From: Verrucomicrobiaceae bacterium
GTDB taxonomy: Bacteria; Verrucomicrobiota; Verrucomicrobiia; Verrucomicrobiales; Verrucomicrobiaceae
Reading direction: 5' to 3'
DNA length: 52,931 bases
NCBI GenBank assembly: GCA_027487315.1
Contig: JAIYDW010000255.1
Coordinates: 1 to 52,931 of the forward strand
In this document: piece after piece, positions 9,380 through 19,000 of the stretch
How the letters are laid out: every line of letters starts with the position of its first letter
How positions within the stretch are numbered: the first letter of the stretch is position 1
Notes under the pieces: model-generated
What the model was told of the DNA's origin: nothing
Databases searched by the model: none
The model's input: the letters and a program-made list of their open reading frames with translations, nothing else
Position numbers and translations under genes: made by a program

Positions 9380-10525
9380 ATGACTTGGGTCCGAAAAAGT
9401 CGGGCGGCGTTGCGTCGCGAATTGCAATCGCATCCGAAGCTGACAACCTTTGGCAGCGGATGGATTAGTGGCGTGGTAGGGCTGTTACTTGGGTTTGGAT
9501 CGTTGGGATTGGTCTTGGTGCTGCGTTTTCCGGGCGTTTTTGGAACCGAAGAGTTAAAGGCTTTTCGGGAGGCTGGTTCGTTTCGGGGAGTGGTGTTCGG
9601 GCTAATGGTGATTGCGTATCTGAGTTCGTTGCTGAGTTTGGTGCTTCGTGACAAGAAGCTTTTGGGAGGGTTTGGGTTAGCGCTGACGTTGCTAGCTTCG
9701 ATCTTTGGGGGAAGTCGTGCCACCGCAGTGATGCCAGATTTGACCCCGGTTTCCTTTGGGTTGGATTTCTTTGTTCTACGCATGATTTTAACGGGGCTGT
9801 TGTTCATCCCTCTGGAGAGCTGGTTTCCGAAAAAAGCAGATCAGCCCGTGTTTCGGACGGAATGGAGGGAGGACTTGTTTTACTTCCTGGTCAGCTCGAT
9901 GCTTGTTCAAATCATTACGTGGCTGAGCTTTGGACCTGCCAGAGCGCTGTTTGATGTGACATCAGGCTGGGCTGCGTTTCGGGCTTGGGTATCGGGGTTG
10001 CCGTTTGCCTTGCAAGTGGTGGCGATCATGTTTTTGACTGATTTGGTGCAGTACTGGCTGCATAGGGCTTTCCACCGAATTCCGATTTTGTGGAGGTTTC
10101 ATGCGGTGCATCACTCTGCAAAAGCAATGGATTGGATGGCAGGCGCACGCATGCACTTCTTGGAGATTCTGGCGTTGAGGGGGACGACGGTGCTGCCGAT
10201 GATCATGCTGGGCTTTGCTCAGGAGGCGGTGAACACTTATGTGTTCATTGTTTATCTTTGGGCCACGTTCGCGCACTCCAACATTGGTTGGGGATTCGGA
10301 TGGTTGGACCGTTTTTTTGTGACACCGAAGTTTCATCATTGGCATCACGGCATTGAGAAGGAGGCGATCGATGTGAATTTTGCAATCCATTTCCCTTGGC
10401 TGGACAGACTGTTTGGCACGCATCACATGCCAAAGGATCGGTGGCCGGAAGGCTATGGGATTTCCGGCCATCCAGTGCCCAAGGGCTATTGGAAGCAATG
10501 GTGTTATCCGTTCAAAAGGAAGTGA
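9380..10525 (+). CDS. Membrane di-iron hydroxylase, sterol desaturase / fatty acid hydroxylase family
   Basis: The product has 381 residues and several hydrophobic segments in the first 215. It then carries the His-rich signature of the fatty acid hydroxylase superfamily: HRAFH (228-232), HAVHH (241-245), a His in FAHS near 299, and HHWHH (319-323). These histidines would bind two irons at the cytoplasmic face of the membrane and support O2-dependent hydroxylation or desaturation of a lipid. The N-terminal half, with about four membrane helices, is longer than the minimal family core. The gene starts 84 bases after guaA, with a palindromic element in the gap and a similar one just after its own stop. 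The substrate cannot be told; sterol, fatty acid, sphingoid and carotenoid substrates are all known in the family. Confidence 0.85.
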   Translation: MTWVRKSRAALRRELQSHPKLTTFGSGWISGVVGLLLGFGSLGLVLVLRFPGVFGTEELKAFREAGSFRGVVFGLMVIAYLSSLLSLVLRDKKLLGGFGLALTLLASIFGGSRATAVMPDLTPVSFGLDFFVLRMILTGLLFIPLESWFPKKADQPVFRTEWREDLFYFLVSSMLVQIITWLSFGPARALFDVTSGWAAFRAWVSGLPFALQVVAIMFLTDLVQYWLHRAFHRIPILWRFHAVHHSAKAMDWMAGARMHFLEILALRGTTVLPMIMLGFAQEAVNTYVFIVYLWATFAHSNIGWGFGWLDRFFVTPKFHHWHHGIEKEAIDVNFAIHFPWLDRLFGTHHMPKDRWPEGYGISGHPVPKGYWKQWCYPFKRK

Positions 10526-10530
10526 TGATG

Positions 10531-10546
10531 TCCGACTAAAGTCCGA
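10531..10546. repeat. Short imperfect palindrome, second copy
   Basis: TCCGACTAAAGTCCGA matches the element at 9304 in sequence and size but has one mismatch in the stem. It sits 5 bases after the stop codon of the hydroxylase gene. The two copies bracket that gene. Confidence 0.4.
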
Positions 10547-10584
10547 TAGCGACTTCGAGCGATGGAGGGCAGACTTGTGCCGCA

Positions 10585-10806
10585 ATGAATGCCAATTCTA
10601 CTGATTCCCGTGTTTGCCCTGAAGGTTCGCTGACAATCGATTCAGCGACCCGGGATCCTCTGGCAGTGCTCCTGCTGAGCACCGATATTCTGAGGGAGTA
10701 TGGGGGCCGATTATCTAGCGGAATGCTGAAGGAGCAGCGGGAAGCTATGCACCATGCGGCGGAGCAGTTGACTTCGGCAATGAACGGGAAAGCGATTGAT
10801 CGCTGA
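10585..10806 (+). CDS. Small protein resembling a degenerate histidine-kinase dimerisation helix
   Basis: This is a 73-residue ORF. Its central part, RDPLAVLLLSTDILREYG followed by RLS...KEQREAMHHAAEQL, reads like the first helix and turn of a HisKA domain, which normally begins S-H-E-x-R-T-P-L. Here the phosphoacceptor His position is occupied by Ala or Thr and no kinase catalytic domain follows. It could be a decayed remnant of a sensor kinase, or a small protein that dimerises with a real kinase and modulates it. No signal peptide or membrane helix is seen. The similarity was judged by eye, and expression of so small an ORF is uncertain. Confidence 0.5.
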   Translation: MNANSTDSRVCPEGSLTIDSATRDPLAVLLLSTDILREYGGRLSSGMLKEQREAMHHAAEQLTSAMNGKAIDR

Positions 10807-10839
10807 CCTTTTGTGGTAGGAATCGATCATTCTTTCCGT

Positions 10840-12372
10840 ATGCATTGGGTGCGCCCAATGTTTTCGAAATACTTCCTTTTATTTGTTATTTGTCTCTCCT
10901 CCGTTTGTGCTGAGGAACTGGCAACCGAGTCTGATTTCTATCGCATTACGACCTACACCACGCCAGGCGAAACGGCCTTGGAAGTTGGGTCGGTGGAGTT
11001 GTTGCCTGAAGGGCGATTGGCTTTGGGAACACGAAGAGGAGAGATTTGGACGGTTGAGAATGCCATGGGGGCGGATGCATCCCGGACGAAGTTCACTTTG
11101 TTTGGGTCTGGATTGCATGAGGTGCTGGGTTTGGCATTCAAGGATGGTTGGCTGTATTCGACAACGCGTTATGAGGTGACGCGGATCAGGGACACGACCG
11201 GGGATGGACGTGCGGACGTTTTTGAGCCTGTGACAGATGCCTGGGGAGTGTCGGGCGACTATCATGAGTATGCCTTTGGGTCGCGATTTGATAAGGATGG
11301 AGATCTGTGGGTGGCGCTTTGTCTAACGGGATCCTTTTCGAGTAAAGTGCCATTTCGGGGGTGGGCATTGCGAGTGAAACCGGATGGCAGCCTAGTGCCA
11401 ACGTGCAGCGGGATTCGCAGCCCGGGTGGTCTGGGGTTTGATGCGGAGGGGGCGGTGTATATGACGGATAATCAGGGTCCATGGCGCGGCTCATCGACGT
11501 TGCAGCATTTGGTTCCGGGGAGTTTTCAGGGGCATCCGGGTGGTAATGAGTGGTATGCGATGGCTGCGGAAATGGGACCACGTCCGGTTGATCCGATTCC
11601 CGAGGCATTCAAGGGGACGCTGAAGAGGGGGGAGGTACGTCCTGGTGGCGACCCCGGGCGAATGGTCAAAGAAAGAAAGCGAATTAAGGAACTGCTGCCA
11701 CCTGCTGTCTATCTTGTGCATGGTAAGATTGGGAACTCGCCCACTTTCATTGCCTGTGATGAAAGTGGGGGAAAGTTTGGTCCATTTGAGAAGCAATTGT
11801 TTGTGGGCGATCAAAGCCACAGCAATGTCAGTCGTGTGTTTTTGGAAACGGTGAATGGCATTCGGCAAGGTGCGGTGTTTCCATTTCGGGGTGGTTTTGC
11901 CTCTGGTCTCATTGGGGGGCGAATGAGTCCGGATGGGGTGCTTTTCACTGGAGGAAGTGACCGCGGCTGGGGGGCGCGTGGAGGCAAGCCCTATTGCTTT
12001 GAGAAACTGGAGTGGACAGGGAAAGTTCCGTTCGAAGTTCACGAAATGCGGGCTACGGCGGATGGCTTTGAATTGACTTTCACTCAACCTTTCGATTCGG
12101 CGACTGCAGGGAATGTGGCGAGCTATTCGATGCGTGCATTCACCTATGCGTATCGTGAGGATTATGGTGGGCCGGAGATCGAAGAAGTGATTCCGAAGAT
12201 TGAGGCTGCGGTCGTGTCTGAGGATGGTCAGTCAGTTCGATTGAAAGTGGCCCCCTTGACTCAAGGGCATGTGCATGAGCTGCATCTTGACGGGCTGAGG
12301 AGTGCGAAAGGAGCGGCTCTGCTGCATGCTGTGGGGTATTACACGTTGAATGAGATACCAGGTAGACTCTGA
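10840..12372 (+). CDS. Secreted beta-propeller protein, PVC dehydrogenase-like
   Basis: The product has about 510 residues. I take ATG 10840 as the start; ATG 10858 is equally possible, and both give a Sec signal peptide ending SVCA|EEL. The mature part has propeller-like repeats such as LLPEGRLALGTRRGEIW, GLGFDAEGAVYMTDNQGPWRG and FRGGFASGLIGGRMSPDGVLFTG (split over blades). It also has conserved GDQSHSNVSR and ends in a beta-sandwich-like domain. This resembles the soluble sorbosone/glucose dehydrogenase-like propellers abundant in Planctomycetes and Verrucomicrobia, often fused to cytochrome c; no CxxCH haem motif is present here. A periplasmic role in sugar or polysaccharide oxidation is possible but unproven. 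A strong terminator lies 143 bases downstream. Confidence 0.8.
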   Translation: MHWVRPMFSKYFLLFVICLSSVCAEELATESDFYRITTYTTPGETALEVGSVELLPEGRLALGTRRGEIWTVENAMGADASRTKFTLFGSGLHEVLGLAFKDGWLYSTTRYEVTRIRDTTGDGRADVFEPVTDAWGVSGDYHEYAFGSRFDKDGDLWVALCLTGSFSSKVPFRGWALRVKPDGSLVPTCSGIRSPGGLGFDAEGAVYMTDNQGPWRGSSTLQHLVPGSFQGHPGGNEWYAMAAEMGPRPVDPIPEAFKGTLKRGEVRPGGDPGRMVKERKRIKELLPPAVYLVHGKIGNSPTFIACDESGGKFGPFEKQLFVGDQSHSNVSRVFLETVNGIRQGAVFPFRGGFASGLIGGRMSPDGVLFTGGSDRGWGARGGKPYCFEKLEWTGKVPFEVHEMRATADGFELTFTQPFDSATAGNVASYSMRAFTYAYREDYGGPEIEEVIPKIEAAVVSEDGQSVRLKVAPLTQGHVHELHLDGLRSAKGAALLHAVGYYTLNEIPGRL

Positions 12373-12406
12373 GACGACAGGATTTTTACAAACGAGTGAC
12401 GTCAAG

Positions 12407-12437
12407 TTGACTACTTGATCATCGAATGGAGTAAAAT
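12407..12437 (+). promoter_or_regulatory. Weak promoter-like element, possible small-RNA start
   Basis: TTGACT (12407-12412) and TAAAAT (12432-12437) are good hexamers but the 19-base spacer is long. If used, transcription would start near 12444 and end at the terminator at 12515-12548, giving an RNA of about 100 nt. It may equally be chance sequence in the 3' trailer of the propeller gene. Confidence 0.25.
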
Positions 12438-12514
12438 GTCCGAGAGGTAAAGAGCCTCTAAATTTTCAGAGCGTAATCGTTGCCGGTTTGGCTGTTGGGA
12501 ACAGATTGCAAGTG

Positions 12515-12548
12515 AAAGGCGAACCTTGTTGGTTCGCCTTTCTTTTTG
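12515..12548 (+). terminator. Intrinsic terminator
   Basis: An 11-bp perfect stem, AAAGGCGAACC / GGTTCGCCTTT, with a TTGTT loop is followed by a T-rich tract (CTTTTTGG). This is the clearest factor-independent terminator in the window. It would end transcripts from the propeller gene or from a small RNA starting near 12440. Confidence 0.85.
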
Positions 12549-12607
12549 GTCATTGAGTGAGATTTTCCTCTCGAAGCGATAGAGTTGAACCTTTCAGCAT
12601 TCCTGCG

Positions 12608-12826
12608 ATGCACTATATCAATCCCTCCTTCACCGCTTCGGATCTGTGGCTATTTGATGGTGTTGATTTGGCGGATTGCGCAGGGTTTGGCGACAGCGGC
12701 GATGTTGGCGGCCTCTTTGAAGGTGTATCCAATAGTGGTTTGACCCAGAGAGAGACGCTGAAATCGTTCAGTGTGATGCTTAGCCTGGTTTCGGCGCTGG
12801 GATTGGTGATGCCGTTTGCGGGATAA
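12608..12826 (+). pseudogene. Possible small membrane protein gene with two compensating frameshifts
   Basis: Between the terminator and tRNA-Gly, the frame starting at ATG 12608 begins MHYINPSFTASDLWLF. It then becomes an unusual acidic, Gly-rich stretch. In the adjacent frame from about 12654 to 12743 the same DNA reads LMVLIWRIAQGLATAAM and on to KVYPIVV-stop. That is a good membrane helix with the G-ending codons typical of this genome. The first frame then resumes plausibly with GLTQRETLKSF up to a stop at 12824-12826. This suggests a small membrane protein with one indel at each end of its helix. It could also be chance. The surrounding 12549-12844 holds nothing else I can support. Confidence 0.25.
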
Positions 12827-12844
12827 GGTTCCGTCGGATTGGCG

Positions 12845-12872
12845 TTGACAATGGGCTGGTGATCCGCACAAT
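12845..12872 (+). promoter_or_regulatory. Promoter of tRNA-Gly
   Basis: A consensus -35 box TTGACA (12845-12850), a 16-base spacer and a -10 box CACAAT (12867-12872) lie 16 bases before the tRNA 5' end. The position and match make this a convincing sigma-70-type promoter. Confidence 0.7.
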
Positions 12873-12888
12873 GGGATCCCGTGATTGT

Positions 12889-12962
12889 GCGGGTGTAGTT
12901 CAATGGTAGAACGAGAGCTTCCCAAGCTTTAGACGTGGGTTCGATTCCCATCACCCGCTCCA
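12889..12962 (+). tRNA. tRNA-Gly (anticodon CCC)
   Basis: A complete cloverleaf is present. The acceptor stem is GCGGGTG / CACCCGC. The D-arm is GTTCAATGGTAGAAC. The anticodon stem AGAGC / GCTTT encloses loop TTCCCAA, with anticodon CCC at 12921-12923. The T-arm is TGGGT-TCGATTC-CCA. The 3' CCA is encoded (12960-12962). It decodes GGG, a frequent codon in the G-rich genes here. The antisense strand produces a false ORF across this gene that is often misannotated. Confidence 0.95.
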
Positions 12963-13004
12963 GCTGTTTTCTGAAGATTGGATGTGAAAATGGTGTCGGA
13001 GAGC

Positions 13005-13033
13005 TTGTCACCAAAAGGGACAGGAGTTACAAT
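13005..13033 (+). promoter_or_regulatory. Strong promoter, predicted leaderless start
   Basis: TTGTCA (13005-13010), a 17-base spacer and TACAAT (13028-13033) match the sigma-70 pattern well. The -10 box ends only six bases before the ATG at 13040. Transcription would therefore start at or next to the initiation codon, leaving no room for a Shine-Dalgarno site. Confidence 0.6.
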
Positions 13034-13039
13034 TAACTG

Positions 13040-16000
13040 ATGTTGTTTGATCAGGGGTTCAGGGCGCGGGTTGCGTGCTTATCTGTTTGTCTGGCTTTGG
13101 GATTGTTGGGAAGTGAGGCTTCCGGGTCCTATGAGAAGGGGACTGGCGATCGGGTGCCGTTGTTGCTTTCCGTTTTGCCGCTGGACGGGGGGACGGTGAG
13201 GTTGAGTCCGGCGGCGCCCCTGTCAGATCTTGAGGTGGCGAAGGGGTATGTGTTGACGGCGAAAGCGAGGGCGGGGAAGGTTTGGAATGGGTGGAGTTCG
13301 CCTCAGTTGGTGCTGAGTGAAGCGGAGCGACTGGGGACGAGACTTAGATTTACGATGGCCCCTGGGCTGGCGATCAGTGCGAACTTCGTGGATGATCCTT
13401 TTGTGCCTTCAATCGTGGGATCTTTCAGCGGATTGATCCGGGCGGATGTTGGAGGGGACTCGAGACATGACAGCGAGGGTGCAGTCGCGATTCGGGTGAG
13501 TTCGAGAGGGGAATTCTCCGGGGTGGTGCGAGTTGGTGGGGGGCGTTGGGTGTTGAGGGGGATGTTTGATGCGGATGGGGAGGCGCGATTTGGGGAGGGG
13601 TTTGAGAGGGAGGTTTTTCTTTCACGGGTTCCCCTGGCCGGGTATGTTTTGTCGCTGCGTCTGGATCTTAATCCTGCGGGAGAGCGACGGATTTCAGGAG
13701 AATTGAGACGCCAAACAAGGGAGGGGTCGGTGGTGCTTTCGAGCGTTGAGGCGAATCGCCATGGGTTTGATGGGAGGACGCCAGAGACAACGGCGGCGGC
13801 GTCGCGGTATTCATGGGCGATGCCTGCGCAACCGCAGACGAACGGGATGGAGGTGTCATTGTACCCGCAGGGAGATGGGGTGGGCTTTGTTTGGGTGAGC
13901 AGGAGGGGAGAGGTGCGGCTGGTCGGGGTGCTGGCCGACGGGGCGCGAGTTACGGCGAGCACGAATTTGGACAAGGATTCGAAGTGTCCGCTGTTTTTGA
14001 GTTTGGAGGGTGGCGCAGGAAGTCTGAATGGCTGGATGAAGGTGGATGGGACGCGACCTGATACGGATCTTGCGAGCGAGGATTTGCGTTGGCTTAAACC
14101 GGTGAACATGCAGGCGAAGCGGTACCCGTTTGGGTGGCCCGAGGGATTGGAGTTGAAACTGATTGGGACGCGGTTTGCGGTTGTGGAGGGGGAGAGTGTG
14201 GTTCCAGACTTGAGCGAGGTTTCGGTCAGCAATGCGGTGTTGATTTTCTCACAAGGAGGTTTGACGCAAGAGGTAAAGAAGGAGCTTCGGATTTCGGCTA
14301 AGAATGTGGTGAGTAAACAGCCTGCGTCGGACTCGAGCTATGCTGTGAAATTGAGCGCGGGTCGGGGGCAGTTTGACGGGTGGTTTTTGCATCCGATTCA
14401 AGGGAGGGTGAATTTCACGGGGGTGATCTTGCAGAAGGGGGCGAATCGGAGAGGTTTCGGACTTTTTTTGACCGAGAGATCCCGCAGAGATGATGGGGTG
14501 GGGACCGGCGGGAGGGTCGAGTTGAAGACGAAGTTCAATCCGAGACCGAGGCTGATCCTTTCGGAGTTCATGGCAGGCAATGAAAGGACGATCGCTGATG
14601 AAGACGGAGCGTTTTCGGATTGGATTGAGTTGTACAATCCTGGGGCGGAAGCCGTCGACTTGAGCGACTGGTGTTTGACTGATTCGGCATCCAACTTGGC
14701 GAAGTGGCGATTTCCGGGGGTGACCTTGGGGGGTAAGGAATATTTGATTGTATGGGCTTCGAGCAAGAATCGGCGGGTGGTTGGGCAGCCGTTGCACACT
14801 AACTTTAATCTGTCTGCTGGAGGGGAGTATCTGGCTTTGGTGCGGCCGGATGGGAGCACGGTGGAGCAGGCTTTTTCGCCTTTGTATCCGGCGCAAGCGA
14901 GGGATGAGAGTTATGGGATTGCCTTTTCGAGCCGGAGCCTGGTCGCCCCAGGAGCGAGTGTGCGGTATCAGGTGCCGAGGAATGGAGGATTGGGGACGAA
15001 CTGGACGGCGCGTGACTTCCAGGATGGGTCGTGGGCCAAGGGTAAGACTGGATTGGGATTTGGTGTGGGAGTGCCCGGGTTCACGGTGAGACAGGTGGCG
15101 GCGAGACCGGAGTTTGGCCCGGTGGACAGCATTGCCACTTGTGAGGCGCTGTTGGCGCTACCTAAGGGTAGTCCGTTGATCTTGAGTGAGGCGACTGTGG
15201 TGGCTCCGTTCATTAACTACCTTGGAGATGGCGAGGATGGAAATTACCCAGAGAATGCGGCATTGCCAAATGGGACGGCGGAGCCTTACGCGTTCATTGC
15301 GACCGGGACGATCACGATTCCGGCGACTGGAGATTATGTGTTTGGCTTGAACTCGGATGATGGGGGTAGGATCAAAATTGACGGGGTGGCAGTGATGACG
15401 GATGACAGCAATCATGGGCCCTTGGACAATCTGAGCGCGCCTGTAAATCTTTCGGCTGGGATTCACACGGTTGAGGTGATCATGTGGGAAGGCGGAGGCG
15501 GGGATTGCGTGGAGTTCTTTGCAAAAGCGGGAGCGGATACGGCGTGGAACGCAGATTTTCGGTTGGTCGGCGCACCTGGGGGACTCGCGGTTGTGACGTC
15601 ACCTCTTGGAACAGATGGGGGAGGCGGAGGAGTGGTGGCGACTGATTTGCGGGGGGCGATGCGGGCGAAGAATGCCAGTTGCTTGGTGCGCATGCCGTTC
15701 ACGGTGAGTGGTGTGAATGCCTTGACGGGTTTGACATTGAAGGTGCGATATCAAGACGGGTTCATTGCGTACTTGAATGGCACGGAGGTGGCAAGGCGTA
15801 ACGCGCCTGCAGACGCTCGATTTGACAGCCAAGCGCTAGTGCAACGGTCCGCTGCGGAGGCGCTTAGTGCAGAGTCGATTGATGTGTCGGGCTTTTTGTC
15901 GTTGTTGACGAACGGAAGGAATGTTTTGGCGCTTCATGCGATGAATGATGCGCGGGATGACGGGGCGTTTTTCATTTTGCCTGAGCTGAGTGCGAGGGCG

Positions 16001-19000
16001 GGGTTGGCCGGAAACGAGGTCTTTTTCCGTCCGACGGATACGGTGGTGACGGCGACGCCGGGGGAGGCGAATAGGGTACCTGAGTTTTTGGGGGAGGTGG
16101 CGCCACTGGAGTTCAGTCATCCGCATGGATTTTATGAGAAGGGATTTGCGCTGGCGATTCGTTCGGTCACCCCTGGGATGAGTGTTCGATACACCTTGGA
16201 TGGTTCGACGCCGACGGCGACTAGCGGGAGGCTTTACACGGGACCGCTGCCGATCAGGAGGACGAGCATCGTGCGGGCGGTGGGGTTCAGGGCGGGGTAT
16301 GAGCCAACGGAAGTGATCACGAACAGCTATCTGTTTTTAGATGATGTGATCGTGCAGTCTCGGGGAGGAGCGCCGCCGTCGCGTGAATGGCCTTTGGGGA
16401 CGGTGAATGGCCAAGTGTCCGATTATGGCATGGATCCGGAGATCGTGGACAGTAAGAACACTGCGATTGGGGGCATTGAGCAGGTCAAGTCAGCCTTGAG
16501 AGCGATCCCGACACTGTCGGTGGTGACGGATCTGCCGAATTTGTTTTCGATTGATTCGGGGATTTGGGTCAATCCGTTTGGCCGTGGAGAGGCGTGGGAG
16601 CGGCCGGCTTCAATCGAGATGATTGGAGACAGCGGACCGGGCGGGGGATTTGGCGTGAATTGCGGACTACGACTGCGCGGTGGATTTAGCAGGAGTGGAG
16701 ACAATCCCAAACATTCGTTCCGGTTGTTTTTCAGGAGTCGATACGGGGTGGCGCGGTTGGAGTATCCTTTGTTTGGAGAAGAGGGGGCATCAAGCTTCAA
16801 CAAGATGGATCTTCGAACGGCGCAGAACTACTCATGGTCGTTTGGGGGGGATGGCAACAACACGTTTCTGAGGGAGGAAAGCGCACGAGAGATGCAGGGG
16901 GCGATGGGGCAGCCGCATACGCGGAGCCAGTATTATCATCTGTATTTGAACGGGCAGTATTGGGGGCTTTACGAGACGCATGAGCGGCCTGAGGCGAGTT
17001 TTGGCGAGAGCTATCTGGGGGGGAATGAGGAGGACTATGATACGGTGAAGGGGGAGCAAGATCAGGGCTACATCACCGGGGTAACTGATGGCAATCTGGA
17101 TGCGTGGGAGGCGCTGCGGGTGAAGGCGAGAGCGCACTTTGCGAGTCCGAACGATGCCAGTTTTTTTGCGATGCAGGGGTTGGCGGCGGATGGAAAGACG
17201 CGGACGAATGATCCGGTGCTGCTTGATGCGGAGAATCTGATCGACTACATGCTTCTGACCTTTTGGGCGGGGAATCTGGATGGAGCCACGTCTGCCTTTC
17301 TTGGGGATGAGCGTGCTAACAATTGGTTTGCGGTGCGGAATCGGCTGGGGGTGAGCGGCGGCTTCAAGTTTTTGGCGCATGACTTTGAGCACACGTTTTT
17401 CAATGTGGACGAAGATCGAACAGGGCCCTTTGACGCAGGAAATCGGACGTTGGTCGAAACCTACAATCCGATGTTTTTGCATCATGACTTGCGCCCAAGC
17501 GGGGAGTACCGGATGCTTTGGGCGGACCGGGCGCAGAAGCATTTGTTCGGGGCTGGGGAGTTGCGCGCGGAGGAGATTCAAAGGCGGATGCTGGAGCGGA
17601 AGGCACTTTTAAACAAGGTGATCATCGCCGAGTCGGCAAGATGGGGGGATTCGAAAATGGGCGATGGTGCACCGCTGACGCGATTGGACTGGGTGAACGC
17701 GGTGGATTATGTGATTGACTCGTTTGTGCCTGAGCGAAGTGGGCGTGTGATCGCGCAGCTGCGCGGAGATGGACTTTATCCGAGTTTTGACGCGCCGGAA
17801 CTGAGTCAATATGGAGGACCCATTTCGAGTGGTGCGGAAGTGGTCATTTCAGGAAATGGGGGCGAAGTGTATTTTACGCTGGATGGAAGTGATCCCCGGC
17901 TTGTCGGTGGTGCATTGAATACGAATGCCGAGAATTATGTGAGCAGTTCGGAGACGATTACATTGGTGCCATTTGGTCAGGACTGGAAGTATCTTGGAGA
18001 TGGTAGCGATCAGGGAGTCTCGTGGCGGGCGACGGGTTTTGATGATGCGGAATGGGCTAGTGGGCCAGGTGAATTAGGGTATGGTGACGGCGATGAGGTC
18101 ACGGTGGTTCCTTTTGTAGACGTGGATCCATTGGTGCCAGGGGATCAGAAGAATGCGACAACGTACTTCAGAAAACAGTTTCAAGTATCAGACGTCACAG
18201 GTCTGACTGAGGCTTCGCTTCGAGTGCGGTATGACGATGCGGTCATTCTGTATTTGAATGGAGTGGAGGTGGGTCGTTCGCCAAACATCAACAGCAATCC
18301 GAATTTCGATCAGTATGCGAGTGGAGGAACTCCGGATGAGAATGCTTTTTTCACCTTCAACGTCGATCCTGGGTTGTTCATATTAGGCACTAATGTGTTG
18401 GCCGCTGAGGTGCATCAAGCTGATTCAGGCAGCAGCGATATCAGCTTCAATGCGTCGTTGCGTGTCACTAAGACGAACCGGCCAACGCCTCTTTTGCTGA
18501 CTGGCAATGGGAAAAAAACGCTCAAGGTGAGGGCGCTGCAGTCAGGAGAGTGGAGTGCTTTAGTTGAGGGGGTGTTTGATGTGAAACAGGCGTCTGACAT
18601 GACGGTGAGTCTTTCTCCAAGCAGCTCCTTTATTGCTGGCGCATCTACTAGTTGCGTTGTGACAGCGAAAAATGTTGGGGCGGTAGCGAGTGAGGGAGAT
18701 GTTGAAGTTTCGGTTGAGTTGCCGGAAGGTCTTGAGGCGACGGGAATTAGTGGGAGTGGGTGGACGATTGTTCAGGGGAGAGGGACAAGCGTGCGCGCCT
18801 ATCGAGGTGACGTCCTTGGTGCTGGGGCGAGTTTTCCTGACTTGGTGTTGAATGTGATGATTTCAAAAGCGGCACCTGAGTTTGCAACGGTCATTGCTCG
18901 GGTTGGGGGTGGAGGGGAAATCAACACGAGCAACAATCAGTCGAGTCAGATGACTTTCATAGGTTCGACTGGTATGAGTGAGTTTTCGTTTAGTCGGTCT

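Noticed and set aside
12613-13014. Minus-strand ORF of 133 codons with MGIEPTSKAWEALVLPLNYT
   Set aside because: This peptide is the antisense translation of tRNA-Gly, a well-known false protein. The tRNA explains the sequence.
3195-17023. Runs of seven G inside secreted-protein genes (3195, 3642, 16844, 17017) as phase-variation switches
   Set aside because: Equally long G runs occur in the essential guaA (8657-8663) and an eight-G run in the methyltransferase-like gene, so they fit the general G-richness of coding strands. All frames are intact.
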